In this document: one piece after another, positions 25,738-34,524 of the stretch
Layout: every line of letters starts with the position of its first letter
Numbering within the stretch: position 1 is the stretch's first letter
Assembly (NCBI GenBank): GCA_910577235.1
Contig: CAJTMX010000014.1
Coordinates: forward strand, 32,925-96,924
Origin: an uncultured Acetatifactor sp.
GTDB taxonomy: Bacteria > Bacillota > Clostridia > Lachnospirales > Lachnospiraceae
Reading direction: 5' to 3'
Length of the DNA stretch: 64,000 nucleotides
The notes under the pieces: generated by a model
Database searches by the model: none
What the model was told of the DNA's origin: nothing
What the model saw: the letters and a program-made list of their open reading frames with translations, nothing else
Position numbers and translations under genes: made by a program

Positions 25738-27129
25738 CTATTTCACTTTGGCCAGTACATCATCAATACTGCCGGCGTTCAGGAAATAGCTCTCCGGGAT
25801 ATCGTCATGTTTGCCTTCCAGTATCTCCTTAAAGCCTTGAATGGTCTCATTGATAGGCACGTATTTTCCTTCCAGACCTGTGAACTGACCGGCCACAAAG
25901 AAAGGCTGAGACAGAAATCTCTGTACCTTACGGGCACGGGATACCACCAGCTTGTCGTCCTCCGACAGTTCATCCATACCCAGTATGGCGATGATATCCT
26001 GCAGTTCTTTGTATCTCTGCAAGATTTCCTGCACTCCGCGAGCCACCTTATAATGTTCCTCACCCACAATGCGGGGGTCCAGAATGCGGGAGGTGGACTC
26101 CAGAGGATCTACAGCGGGATAAATGCCCAACTCCACGATGGAACGGGACAACACAGTTGTGGCGTCCAGATGGGCAAATGTGGTGGCGGGAGCCGGGTCT
26201 GTCAAGTCATCCGCAGGCACATATACAGCCTGTACGGAAGTGATGGAACCGCTCTTCGTGGAAGTGATACGCTCCTGCAACGCGCCCATCTCCGTCTGCA
26301 GCGTAGGCTGATATCCCACCGCGGAGGGCATACGTCCCAACAGCGCGGACACCTCGCTGCCTGCCTGTGTAAAACGGAAAATATTGTCAATAAACAGCAG
26401 TACGTCCTTACCGCCCTTGTCACGGAAATATTCCGCCATGGTCAGACCCGTCAGGCCCACTCTCATTCTCGCTCCGGGTGGCTCGTTCATCTGGCCGAAT
26501 ACCATGGTGGTCTTGTCGATAACTCCCGACTCGCTCATCTCATGATACAGGTCGTTACCCTCACGGGTACGCTCGCCCACGCCGGTAAATACGGAGTAGC
26601 CGCCATGCTCTGTGGCAATATTGCGGATCAACTCCTGAATCAGCACTGTCTTGCCTACGCCGGCACCGCCGAACAGACCGATCTTACCGCCTTTCTGATA
26701 GGGACACAGCAGATCCACCACCTTGATACCGGTCTCCAGCAACTCCGTCTCCGTAGACTGCTCCTCAAAATCCGGCGCGGCCCTGTGTATGGGCTCGTAA
26801 GATACCCCTTCCGGCGCCGGTTTGTTATCAATGGGTTTACCCAGTACATTGAAAATACGTCCCAGTGTATTCTCTCCAACAGGCACTGTGATAGGCGCGC
26901 CTGTAGCGATGGCATCCATGCCTCTCACCAGGCCGTCGGTTGTGCCCATGGCGATACATCTCACCGTATCGTCGCCCAGATGCTGAGATACTTCCACCGT
27001 CAGTTCGCCGCCGTCCTTGCCGGGAATAACAATAGCTTCGTTGATCTCCGGCAGCCGGCCCTCACTGAAACGGATATCCAGCACCGCGCCAATGATCTGG
27101 GTAATCCTTCCTTTATTTTGTCCTGTCAT
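25738..27129 (-). CDS. atpD: ATP synthase F1 beta subunit
   Basis: The catalytic F1 subunit, 463 residues. The P-loop GGAGVGKTVLIQEL is near residue 150, with the catalytic glutamate in GVGERTREGNDLYHEM and Walker B DVLLFIDNIFRF, all intact. The ATG at 27129 has GGAGG five bases before it; an upstream ATG four codons earlier contains that site. It lies 70 bp after atpG, in a gap with short GC-rich inverted repeats. Confidence 0.97.
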   Translation of the reverse strand: MTGQNKGRITQIIGAVLDIRFSEGRLPEINEAIVIPGKDGGELTVEVSQHLGDDTVRCIAMGTTDGLVRGMDAIATGAPITVPVGENTLGRIFNVLGKPIDNKPAPEGVSYEPIHRAAPDFEEQSTETELLETGIKVVDLLCPYQKGGKIGLFGGAGVGKTVLIQELIRNIATEHGGYSVFTGVGERTREGNDLYHEMSESGVIDKTTMVFGQMNEPPGARMRVGLTGLTMAEYFRDKGGKDVLLFIDNIFRFTQAGSEVSALLGRMPSAVGYQPTLQTEMGALQERITSTKSGSITSVQAVYVPADDLTDPAPATTFAHLDATTVLSRSIVELGIYPAVDPLESTSRILDPRIVGEEHYKVARGVQEILQRYKELQDIIAILGMDELSEDDKLVVSRARKVQRFLSQPFFVAGQFTGLEGKYVPINETIQGFKEILEGKHDDIPESYFLNAGSIDDVLAKVK

Positions 27130-27199
27130 ATAAACCTCCATGCATATCGCGGACTTGACCGCGGTATTGCTCTAATAGAAATATCCCCGCGGGCAAAAG

Positions 27200-28057
27200 C
27201 TATGAGATCGCCTCTGCCCCGGCTATGATTTCCGTCAATTCCTGTGTTATAGAGCCCTGACGAGCCCTGTTGTATTTCAGCGTCAAATCACTTATCATTT
27301 CTTCCGCATTGCTGGTGGCATTATCCATTGCCTGCATTCGCGCCCCGTTCTCACTGGCCACGGCTTCCATGAGACCGCCGTAGATCAGGCTGGTCACATA
27401 CTTGGGAATGATCATCTCCAGAGCCTCTTCATCCTCTGCCTCAAAGTTCATAGGCGCCTCCAGCTCCTCCCCATCGCTCTGAACATCCTGCACTACGGGC
27501 AGCAGCTTTAACAGCGTGGGAATATGGCTCACCGTATTCTTGAACGAAGTATAAGCCAGATAGATCTCTCCCACTTCTCCGTCCGCATAGGCTTTGAGCA
27601 GCTCGTTGCACAGCAGCATAGCATCCGGATAGGCCGATTCCTCCGCCACATCGGACATATCCAGCCGCACCTCATAGCCCTCTCTCACAAAGGCATCCTT
27701 GCCCTTACGGCCCACGGCATAGATCAGTATATCCTCCTTATTCCAGCCCTCATGACGGGTAACCAGTTTCACAATGTTGGAGTTGTATCCCCCCGCCAGT
27801 CCTCTGTTGGAGGATATCACTACCACTGCCTTTTTACCGGAGCCGCCGGACTGCAGATATCTGTGCTGCAGACTGCCTACCCTTGTCAGGATACGATTCA
27901 CGGTCTGATACATGCAATTAAAATATGCCTTGGAATTCTCGGCGCTGGCTCTAGCCCTTTGCAGCTTTACGGTAGAAACGAGTTTCATGGCCTTGGTGAT
28001 CTGCTGGGTACTCTGTATGCTTCCCTTGCGACGCTTGATATCGCGCATCGATGCCAT
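27200..28057 (-). CDS. atpG: ATP synthase F1 gamma subunit
   Basis: The 285-residue rotating shaft of F1. The N-terminal helix is MASMRDIKRRKGSIQSTQQI, and the C-terminal helix ends DLTLKYNRARQGSITQELTE, the family's paired coiled coil. The middle has SSNRGLAGGYNSNIV. AAAGGAG lies six bases before the ATG at 28057; a longer frame is open but its extra codons cover that site. A 9-bp inverted repeat, TCGCAGGCT/AGCCTGCGA, lies in the short gap upstream of it (28076-28105). Confidence 0.96.
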   Translation of the reverse strand: MASMRDIKRRKGSIQSTQQITKAMKLVSTVKLQRARASAENSKAYFNCMYQTVNRILTRVGSLQHRYLQSGGSGKKAVVVISSNRGLAGGYNSNIVKLVTRHEGWNKEDILIYAVGRKGKDAFVREGYEVRLDMSDVAEESAYPDAMLLCNELLKAYADGEVGEIYLAYTSFKNTVSHIPTLLKLLPVVQDVQSDGEELEAPMNFEAEDEEALEMIIPKYVTSLIYGGLMEAVASENGARMQAMDNATSNAEEMISDLTLKYNRARQGSITQELTEIIAGAEAIS

Positions 28058-28105
28058 ATATACTCCTTTCCGCATATCGCAGGCTCAGCCTGCGATCGCT
28101 ACGCT

Positions 28106-29611
28106 TTACTTAAACTGCGCCTTAAATTCTCCGATAGCCTTTACCAGCAATTCTTCTGTCTGCTGGGAGATCACTTTCTCATCCGCGATGGCCCGGGGAA
28201 CTTCCGCGTATCTGGTATCTAAGAACTCAAACAGCTCCTTCTCGAAACGGGTGATCTCATCCACAGGCACATCCAGCAGATACTTGTTTGTAGCCGCATA
28301 GATGATGATAACCTGATACTGCACCGCCATGGGCTGATACTGAGGCTGTTTCAACACTTCCTTGATACGCTCACCCTGAGCCAGTTTCTCCTTGGTGTCG
28401 GCATCCAGCTCGGAACCGAACTGAGAGAACGCCGCCAGCTCGCGGTACTGGGCCAGCTCCACACGGATAGGCGCCGCGATCTTCTTCATGGCTTTGATCT
28501 GTGCCGCGCCACCCACACGGGAAACGGACAGACCGGCGTTTACGGCCGGGCGGAAACCGGCATTGAACATCTCCGTCTCCAGATAGATCTGACCGTCGGT
28601 GATGGATATAACGTTGGTAGGAATATAAGCCGACACATCGCCGGCCTGGGTCTCGATGATGGGCAGTGCCGTCAGGGAACCGCCGCCGTACTCCTCGCTC
28701 ATGCGCGCCGCGCGCTCCAGCAGTCTGGAGTGCAGATAGAATACGTCGCCGGGATATGCCTCACGCCCGGGGGGACGACGAAGCAGCAGGGAGAGTGTAC
28801 GATACGCCGTGGCATGTTTACTCAGGTCGTCATATACCACCAACACATCCTCGCCGTTCTCCATCCACTCCTCTCCTATAGCGCAGCCGGCATAGGGGGC
28901 GATGTACTGCAGAGGTGCCAGGTCGCTGGCCGTGGATACCACTACTGTAGTATACTGCATAGCGCCGTACTCCTCCAGCGTCTTCACAATATTGGCCACG
29001 GTGGAAGCCTTCTGACCGATGGCCACATAAACACATTTTACCTGCTGCCCCTTCTGGTTGATGATGGTATCCAGGGCAATAGCCGTCTTACCTGTCTGAC
29101 GGTCACCGATGATCAGCTCACGCTGTCCTCTTCCGATGGGCACCATGGCGTCGATAGCCTTGATACCTGTCTGCAGCGGTGTGTCCACTGACTTTCTGGT
29201 GATAACGCCGCTTGCCACTCTCTCGATCTTACGATATCTGTCGTTCTGTACCGGGCCCTTGCCATCGATGGGCTGTCCCAGCGCGTTCACAACACGTCCC
29301 AGCATGGCGTCGCCCACCGGAACCTCCACTACCCTTCCGGTAGTCTTTACCGTATCGCCTTCGTTAATGTTTTTATGACTGCCAAGGAGTACCGCACCCA
29401 CGTTGTCTTCTTCCAGGTTCATCACCATGCCGTATACTTCGCCGGGAAATTCCAGCAGTTCGCCCTGCATGGCGTTCTCCAGACCGTGTACACGGGCGAT
29501 GCCGTCCGCCACCTGAATGACCGTACCCACATCAGATACATTAAGCTCAGACGCATACCGCTTAATCTGTTCCTTGATCACGGAACTTATTTCTTCTGGT
29601 CTCAAATTCAT
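28106..29611 (-). CDS. atpA: ATP synthase F1 alpha subunit
   Basis: The 501-residue non-catalytic nucleotide-binding subunit of F1. The P-loop GDRQTGKTAIALDTI lies near residue 169, the arginine-finger region is around FNAGFRPAVNAGLSVSRVGG, and the N-terminal crown domain begins LRPEEISSVIKEQI. AGAAAGGTG precedes the ATG at a rather long distance (about 12 bases). It lies 31 bp after atpH. Confidence 0.97.
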   Translation of the reverse strand: MNLRPEEISSVIKEQIKRYASELNVSDVGTVIQVADGIARVHGLENAMQGELLEFPGEVYGMVMNLEEDNVGAVLLGSHKNINEGDTVKTTGRVVEVPVGDAMLGRVVNALGQPIDGKGPVQNDRYRKIERVASGVITRKSVDTPLQTGIKAIDAMVPIGRGQRELIIGDRQTGKTAIALDTIINQKGQQVKCVYVAIGQKASTVANIVKTLEEYGAMQYTTVVVSTASDLAPLQYIAPYAGCAIGEEWMENGEDVLVVYDDLSKHATAYRTLSLLLRRPPGREAYPGDVFYLHSRLLERAARMSEEYGGGSLTALPIIETQAGDVSAYIPTNVISITDGQIYLETEMFNAGFRPAVNAGLSVSRVGGAAQIKAMKKIAAPIRVELAQYRELAAFSQFGSELDADTKEKLAQGERIKEVLKQPQYQPMAVQYQVIIIYAATNKYLLDVPVDEITRFEKELFEFLDTRYAEVPRAIADEKVISQQTEELLVKAIGEFKAQFK

Positions 29612-29642
29612 AGGTTGGTTCGCACCTTTCTTCCGGTTGGCT

Positions 29643-30191
29643 TTATCCCAACTGGATCTGTAATAATTCTTTCTTCATCTCCGCCAGCTTTGTGCGGATA
29701 CTGCTGTCCACAACTCTGTCCTTGATGCGGATCACCATGCCGCCGATCAGCGAAGGGTCCACCGCATAGTGCATCTCCATGGTCAGGTAGGGAGTAGTGG
29801 CTAGAAGTCTGCTCTGTATGTCCGCCTTGCGGATCTCAGACAGCTCCATCGGCGTGGTCACATAGGCCGTACCGATCTTTTTTTCCTCTTTTACCTTGTC
29901 AGTAAAGTACCGGAAAACAGCCTGCAGCTGGCCGTATCTCTCTTTTGTGAGGATCAGTTCCAGAAAACCCGTCATCTCCCGGCTGATCTTACCCCCAAAC
30001 GCGCCTTTCATGATCTCCACTTTTTCCTGCTTGGTGATCTTGGGGTGTCTCATCAGCCCATCCCACTGCGGATTCTGTTTCAGCACTGTCTGTATGAGGT
30101 TTACCTCCTCCAGAAATGCGTCCACCTGATTGGTTTCCACGGCAGTCTGGAACAGGGCCTCTCCATATGTCTGTTCCACTAGCTTAGCCAT
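29643..30191 (-). CDS. atpH: ATP synthase delta (OSCP) subunit
   Basis: The 182-residue peripheral-stalk protein that links F1 to subunit b. It shows an N-terminal helical domain (VEQTYGEALFQTAVE) and a C-terminal part ending in the family's GGMVIRIKDRVVDSSIRTKL. Its start lies 13 bases inside the end of atpF, so translation is coupled. AGGTGATAATAC precedes the ATG. Confidence 0.95.
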   Translation of the reverse strand: MAKLVEQTYGEALFQTAVETNQVDAFLEEVNLIQTVLKQNPQWDGLMRHPKITKQEKVEIMKGAFGGKISREMTGFLELILTKERYGQLQAVFRYFTDKVKEEKKIGTAYVTTPMELSEIRKADIQSRLLATTPYLTMEMHYAVDPSLIGGMVIRIKDRVVDSSIRTKLAEMKKELLQIQLG

Positions 30192-30721
30192 GTATTATCA
30201 CCTATCTCCTTTAGAGTCTCGTTCACCAGACTGTCCTGGATATCCGCGTTCATGGAAACCGACACGGCCTTGCCAGCCATCATCGCGGCAATACCTATCA
30301 TCTCCCGTTTCACTTCATCCGCCATCTTCTGTTTCTCCAGCTGGGCTTCCGTGCGGGCTCTCTCCATGATCCGCGCCGCCTCTTCCCTGGCCTTGGCGAC
30401 GATCTCGTTCTCATTCTCCAGCGCGCGCTTGCGGGCCTCGCTGAGAATCTCTTCCGCCTCTCTATTGATATCTCTTATCTTGGCCTCATACTCTTCCTTC
30501 AGTTCGGTGGCCTGCTCCATACTGCTTTTGGCATCGTCCAGCTCGTTTTTGATCTTGTTCTGACGGTCCTGCAGCATTTTCCGGGCAGGATTAAACAGAA
30601 AATAACTCAGCGCCAAAAACAGAATAAAGATCGCGATGATCATCAGCGATGAGTCCGCCAGCAGCTGGAAGTCCAAATCAAAGAGTCTTTCCATAGGCTC
30701 CTGAGCCGTTAAAAGTATCAT
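30179..30721 (-). CDS. atpF: ATP synthase Fo subunit b
   Basis: The 180-residue peripheral stator. It has one membrane helix (about residues 25-45) and then a long charged helix rich in Glu, Lys, Arg and Ala that forms the dimeric coiled coil. AAAGGAGG lies six bases before the ATG. It overlaps atpH by 13 bases. A nearly perfect inverted repeat, CTAC-CGCCGTATACGGCG-TAG, lies just upstream (30740-30761), in the gap after atpE. Confidence 0.94.
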   Translation of the reverse strand: MILLTAQEPMERLFDLDFQLLADSSLMIIAIFILFLALSYFLFNPARKMLQDRQNKIKNELDDAKSSMEQATELKEEYEAKIRDINREAEEILSEARKRALENENEIVAKAREEAARIMERARTEAQLEKQKMADEVKREMIGIAAMMAGKAVSVSMNADIQDSLVNETLKEIGDNTWLS

Positions 30722-30780
30722 TCTCTGCCTCCTTTCTTCTACACGCCGTATACGGCGTAGATTTAATATATTTCAGAGGC

Positions 30781-31035
30781 TTATTTACCTAACGGCTTAA
30801 CAAAGAGCAGCAGCATGGCGATCAGCAGACCGTACAGACCTGTGGTCTCGGCAACGGCCTGTCCCAGCAGCATGGTGGAAGTGATCGCGGACTTGGCACC
30901 CGGGTTGCGTCCCACTGCCGCGGCGGCATGACCGGCGGCAATACCCTGTCCGATACCAGGTCCGATACCGGCGATAACCGCCAGACCCGCACCGATTGCA
31001 GAACATCCTAAAATAAATTCAGTGTTGAATTCCAT
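30781..31035 (-). CDS. atpE: ATP synthase Fo subunit c, sodium-type
   Basis: The 84-residue ring subunit with two membrane helices. The ion site is unusually informative. Pro26, Gln30, Val61, Glu63, Thr64 and Tyr68 line up with Pro28, Gln32, Val63, Glu65, Ser66 and Tyr70 of the sodium-translocating c subunits of Ilyobacter and Propionigenium, with Thr in place of Ser. Proton-type rings usually lack the Gln and Ser/Thr ligands. I infer that this enzyme can couple to sodium. CAGGAGG precedes the ATG. It lies 33 bp after atpB. Confidence 0.95.
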   Translation of the reverse strand: MEFNTEFILGCSAIGAGLAVIAGIGPGIGQGIAAGHAAAAVGRNPGAKSAITSTMLLGQAVAETTGLYGLLIAMLLLFVKPLGK

Positions 31036-31068
31036 AATTGATTCCTCCTGTTTTTCGTCCTTTTTTAT

Positions 31069-31803
31069 TTAGTTTTCGCTTCCGATGGCATTATTGATAT
31101 ATGTCATCGTGAGCATACAGAATACATAGGTTTGAATTGCTCCGGAGAACAAGTCAAAATACACATGCAGCGCCGCCGGCCATATCACGGCAAACCATTT
31201 CAGCAGCCCGTATACCAGCGCCATCATCACCGTGCCGGAAAGCACATTGGCAAACAGACGCAGGGACAGGGACACCGGAACGGCTATCTCGCTGATCAGA
31301 TTGATCGGAAACCAGATAGGCAGCCACGGCGGCAGCGGAGAACACATATCCACCCAGATATCCTTCAGTTTCTGGTACTTGAACTGATTGAAATGAATCA
31401 GCACAAAAGTGAGGATACCCAGCGGAAGCGTAACGCCATAGTCCGCAGTGGGCGGACGCAATCCCAGCAGACCAGATATATTGGATAGAAAGATAAATAT
31501 AAATACCGTTCCAATATAATTGTAAAATCTGGGGGCGTTCTTTCCCATGGGGCTGTCTACCATGCCGTCCAGTTTCTCCACGATCAGCTCCACCACGTTC
31601 TGAAAACCGGATGGCACTTCCGTTGCCTTTCTCATAGCCCGGTTCGCGGCTATGGCAAAGCCGATAATGATCAGCATGACGATCAAAATGCACACATGCG
31701 ATGTTGTTATCCACACCTCGTGGCCGAAAAAACTGTATTTAAAAAGGCCATGGATCATAAAATCGATCTCGTCTGCTGAGGATAACACAGGTCCAATTTG
31801 CAT
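31069..31803 (-). CDS. atpB: ATP synthase Fo subunit a
   Basis: The 244-residue ion-channel subunit, with about six membrane helices. The essential arginine is in SLSLRLFANVLSG (around residue 180), the conserved helix that faces the c ring. The C-terminal helix holds GAIQTYVFCMLTMTYI. GGGAGG precedes the ATG. It is the first core Fo gene after the two small I/Z genes. Confidence 0.96.
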   Translation of the reverse strand: MQIGPVLSSADEIDFMIHGLFKYSFFGHEVWITTSHVCILIVMLIIIGFAIAANRAMRKATEVPSGFQNVVELIVEKLDGMVDSPMGKNAPRFYNYIGTVFIFIFLSNISGLLGLRPPTADYGVTLPLGILTFVLIHFNQFKYQKLKDIWVDMCSPLPPWLPIWFPINLISEIAVPVSLSLRLFANVLSGTVMMALVYGLLKWFAVIWPAALHVYFDLFSGAIQTYVFCMLTMTYINNAIGSEN

Positions 31804-31854
31804 ACTCTCACCTCCCTCTCACCAACATGTCTCTCACAAAGGAACCAGCCTTCT

Positions 31855-32307
31855 TTACTGTTGCGGCTCAGGCTCCGCCTCCTCCGGCAGCGCTTCAGGC
31901 ACCGGATCTGTCTCGTGAAAAACCATATTGCATAATTTATGGGTAAACGGCTGAATATACGCCGCTACTTTCATCATCATATATCCAAGATAGACCACCA
32001 GAGGATTCAACAGGTCCGTGACCATGATGATCCCCAGCACTATGAGCAACACCCCGTAACGCAGCATACTGCCCGCTATCATAGCCTTGGCCGCACCGTC
32101 CCCAAGGTCCAGCGCTCTGTCGATGGTTCTGTACATGTGCCAGGAACCCAGCAGTGCCAGCGCGATCCCCAGCCACAGAGCGACGGCATATGATCCCTTT
32201 TGTCTAGCCAGCCACATACCGGCGAACTGGCAGACCATGCCGCAAGCCAGAATGCCAAGGTTTAGTTCCAGCAAGGCACGATTCATCTCTCTCAATCTGT
32301 TGATCAT
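31855..32307 (-). CDS. ATP synthase subunit I-like membrane protein
   Basis: A 150-residue protein with four hydrophobic segments (about residues 15-33, 38-56, 71-92 and 95-115) and an acidic tail rich in Pro and Glu. Its place between atpZ-like and atpB, size and topology match AtpI-type proteins, which assist c-ring assembly or ion supply. Sequence similarity is weak, so the call leans on position. The ATG at 32307 follows AGGAG by four bases; the frame is open 18 codons further upstream, without a better site. Confidence 0.75.
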   Translation of the reverse strand: MINRLREMNRALLELNLGILACGMVCQFAGMWLARQKGSYAVALWLGIALALLGSWHMYRTIDRALDLGDGAAKAMIAGSMLRYGVLLIVLGIIMVTDLLNPLVVYLGYMMMKVAAYIQPFTHKLCNMVFHETDPVPEALPEEAEPEPQQ

Positions 32308-32363
32308 CCTACTCCTATCTGCCCGTCCGGCAGCGTCCGGCCCTTTGGTAATCAGGCCCAAAG

Positions 32364-32660
32364 CTAAGATTGCTCATCCTGGTTTTTCTTCTCTTCGCTC
32401 ATCTCCCGGCCTCCGGGCTTTTCCTCATAGACCGACTTAGCCATCCGCCAAATATTCTGGAATCCGGCAATGGCACCGATAAAGAAGAACAGCACCATAC
32501 AAAATGATGTGCCGAATCTGCGGTCCAGCAGTATCCCCAGCCAGGACATGATGCCGATGGGTACCAGCATATTGATTCCAAACTGCATGATCAGAACCAA
32601 CGCGCGGTATACGCTCTTATCCTGTTTATTTTTCCTCTCATAGGGCGGTTTTTTATTCAT
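32364..32660 (-). CDS. AtpZ/AtpI-family protein, first gene of the ATP synthase operon
   Basis: A 98-residue protein with a basic head (NKKPPYERKNKQDKS), two membrane helices (about residues 18-38 and 46-65) and a charged tail. This matches the AtpZ/AtpI family found at the head of Firmicutes atp operons. Some members transport Mg or Ca ions. No ribosome site is visible before the ATG at 32660, and the candidate promoter places the transcript start at or next to that ATG, so the message may be leaderless. Confidence 0.8.
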   Translation of the reverse strand: MNKKPPYERKNKQDKSVYRALVLIMQFGINMLVPIGIMSWLGILLDRRFGTSFCMVLFFFIGAIAGFQNIWRMAKSVYEEKPGGREMSEEKKNQDEQS

Positions 32661-32666
32661 TTCATT

Positions 32667-32695
32667 ATTATATATAAAATTTACCAAAAAGTCCA
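32667..32695 (-). promoter_or_regulatory. Candidate promoter of the ATP synthase operon
   Basis: Minus strand TGGACT (32695-32690), 17 bases, perfect TATAAT (32672-32667). The expected start of transcription is about 32660, which is the A of the first ATG. The -35 box is moderate (4 of 6). Confidence 0.55.
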
Positions 32696-32748
32696 GTGCC
32701 CACAGGCGATATCCTTGAAAAAACTATAAAATTTTGAGGAAAATAAAG

Positions 32749-32777
32749 TTGACTTCTGTCCATGGACATTGTAGTAT
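32749..32777 (+). promoter_or_regulatory. Promoter of the DUF402 gene with a palindrome in its spacer
   Basis: TTGACT (32749-32754), 17 bases, TAGTAT (32772-32777). The spacer contains a perfect 12-bp palindrome, TGTCCATGGACA (32757-32768), placed where a bound repressor would block polymerase. A half copy (TGTCCATGAGA) recurs near the start of the gene. Confidence 0.6.
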
Positions 32778-32825
32778 CATTTTATTAGACAACGGAGCTT
32801 TTTTCTGTCCATGAGAGGAGGCCAT

Positions 32826-33305
32826 ATGAGCGAATTACAACTGTACCGCAAACGCCTGATTCCCGCCGAATGCATTCTGTTAAAAGACGATCTCATAGTA
32901 AAGCAGACGGATGATCTTGTGATCACCTCCTGGAAAACCCTAAATCCCAAAATATCGTTCAGCCACGGCTGCTCCTGCTATTTTCTTAAGGAAGGGTTCA
33001 AGATCAGCAAATTTTACCGCCAGGACGGTTCTCTGCTGTACTGGTACTGCGATATAGTAGAGTATGCCCACGATGAACAGGCCCATACTCTGACCGCCAC
33101 GGACCTGCTGGCCGATGTTATCATCTATCCTGACGGCCGTATCAAAGTGGTAGATCTGGATGAACTGGCTCAAGCCTTCGATGCCGGTCTGCTGACCGCC
33201 GCCCAGCTTTGCGCCGCCCTGCGGCAGCTGGACCATTTGCTCACTTATATATATAAGGATAAATTCGACCAGCTACAGGTGCAGATAGAAAGCCTCGGAC
33301 TGTAA
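32826..33305 (+). CDS. DUF402 family protein
   Basis: A 159-residue protein of the DUF402 (FomD-like) family; some members hydrolyse nucleotide diphosphates using divalent metal. The core includes GCSCYFLKEGFKISKFYR and the acidic strand-turn blocks YWYCDIVEYAHD and DLLADVIIYPDGRIKVVDLDEL. These provide the Asp/Glu cluster expected for metal binding. GGAGG lies five bases before the ATG at 32826. It is a single gene divergent from the ATP synthase operon, with its own terminator. Confidence 0.85.
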   Translation: MSELQLYRKRLIPAECILLKDDLIVKQTDDLVITSWKTLNPKISFSHGCSCYFLKEGFKISKFYRQDGSLLYWYCDIVEYAHDEQAHTLTATDLLADVIIYPDGRIKVVDLDELAQAFDAGLLTAAQLCAALRQLDHLLTYIYKDKFDQLQVQIESLGL

Positions 33306-33320
33306 AAGTCCGGGGCCTTT
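33293..33320 (+). terminator. Terminator of the DUF402 gene
   Basis: An 8-bp stem, CTCGGACT/AGTCCGGG, that includes the stop codon in its loop, followed by GCCTTTTAT. Confidence 0.7.
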
Positions 33321-33346
33321 TATACCTATACTATACTTATTCTATA

Positions 33347-34519
33347 TTAATAGAAAATATGTCCCCCTATGGAAATACCGGTAAGACCCTCTATAGGGGT
33401 GCGGAAATACACGCAGTTCCCCACATTGCTCATGCCGGACATGGCTTCCTCCGCCGCCCTGTAGCAGTCGGCGTTGGCCTTGTTGACCGCCAGAGCCAAC
33501 TCCAGTCGGCCGCTTCCCACCGGCGAAAACTGTCTTCTCTGATAGATCACGCCCACCACCGTATCCGGATAAACGCTGCTCAGCATCCTGTTTATTACCA
33601 CCGCGCCCACTGCCAGCTTTCCGTCATAGGGTTCCCCTCCGGCTTCGCAATAGATCAGATTGGCCAGCAGATACAGGTCACCCTCCACAAATGTCACATC
33701 CGATATATTGCGCCAGGTGGCGTTAGCCGCCCTCTGGGACATGGCGATCTCCTGCTGCAGTTTCAGTTTCAGGGCCTCCAGATCCTCTTCCACCTTTTTT
33801 AGGTTGGCCTCATACGCCCGGGCCTCCTTCTCCGCATCGGAGATCTGGTCCGCATAGTCCGCCATACGGTTGCTGGTCTGGCTGATCAGGCCTGCCACGC
33901 GGCTTTTATCCGCCTCAGCTTGAACCTTCAGATAGTCCAGTTCCTCTTTTTCCTGCTGAAGCCTGACTTCCTCCGATTCGATGAACTCCCGGGTTTGGAT
34001 GATCTGATCCAGCATCTCGTCATCCGCCTGGGCGACGCTCTCCATATAGGTGGAAGCATTTAGGAATCTAGCGAAACTGTCCCAGTTGAAAAAGATTTCC
34101 AGCAGGCTTTCCTGCCCTCTCTCATAGGCATACTGAATCCGTTTTTCCATGCAGTCATACTGCCAGGCCTCTCTCTCTCTGGCCTCCGAAAGGGCCTGCG
34201 TAGCCTCTTCGATCTCCTGCTCTTTAGTGCGGATCTGTTGTTCCAGCTCTGCCAGATGATCGCTGACCGCCGTCAGCTGCTCGTTTAGATCCGCCAGCTG
34301 CTGCCTCAGAGTCTTCTGTTCTCCCTTCAGCCCGCTTATCTGCTGCTGACTGGCATCCAGCTGATCTTCCAGCTCATCCTTCTCATTCTCCTTGTCCGCA
34401 ATCTCCTGTCTGGTGGAACTGGTGGCATACGAAGTAAACGGCACATCGGATAGTATCAGAGCCGCCGCCACCAGAAACGCAATTCTTCGCTTTATTCCTC
34501 TTTTACGATTTGTTTTCAT
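33347..34519 (-). CDS. Secreted cell-wall hydrolase with coiled coil and SleB-type domain
   Basis: A 390-residue exported protein. It has a signal peptide (residues 1-32, basic head, hydrophobic core, cleavage near SYAT). A long coiled coil follows (about 35-265), like the N-terminal part of CwlO/PcsB-type proteins. A C-terminal SleB-type lytic domain completes it (about 280-390), with the likely catalytic glutamate Glu292 in LIYCEAGGEPYDGK and the FSPVGSG block. It would cut peptidoglycan during growth or spore germination. The coiled coil suggests control by a membrane partner. It is the last gene of the upp-dCMP deaminase run. Confidence 0.88.
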   Translation of the reverse strand: MKTNRKRGIKRRIAFLVAAALILSDVPFTSYATSSTRQEIADKENEKDELEDQLDASQQQISGLKGEQKTLRQQLADLNEQLTAVSDHLAELEQQIRTKEQEIEEATQALSEAREREAWQYDCMEKRIQYAYERGQESLLEIFFNWDSFARFLNASTYMESVAQADDEMLDQIIQTREFIESEEVRLQQEKEELDYLKVQAEADKSRVAGLISQTSNRMADYADQISDAEKEARAYEANLKKVEEDLEALKLKLQQEIAMSQRAANATWRNISDVTFVEGDLYLLANLIYCEAGGEPYDGKLAVGAVVINRMLSSVYPDTVVGVIYQRRQFSPVGSGRLELALAVNKANADCYRAAEEAMSGMSNVGNCVYFRTPIEGLTGISIGGHIFY

Positions 34520-34524
34520 AAGCT

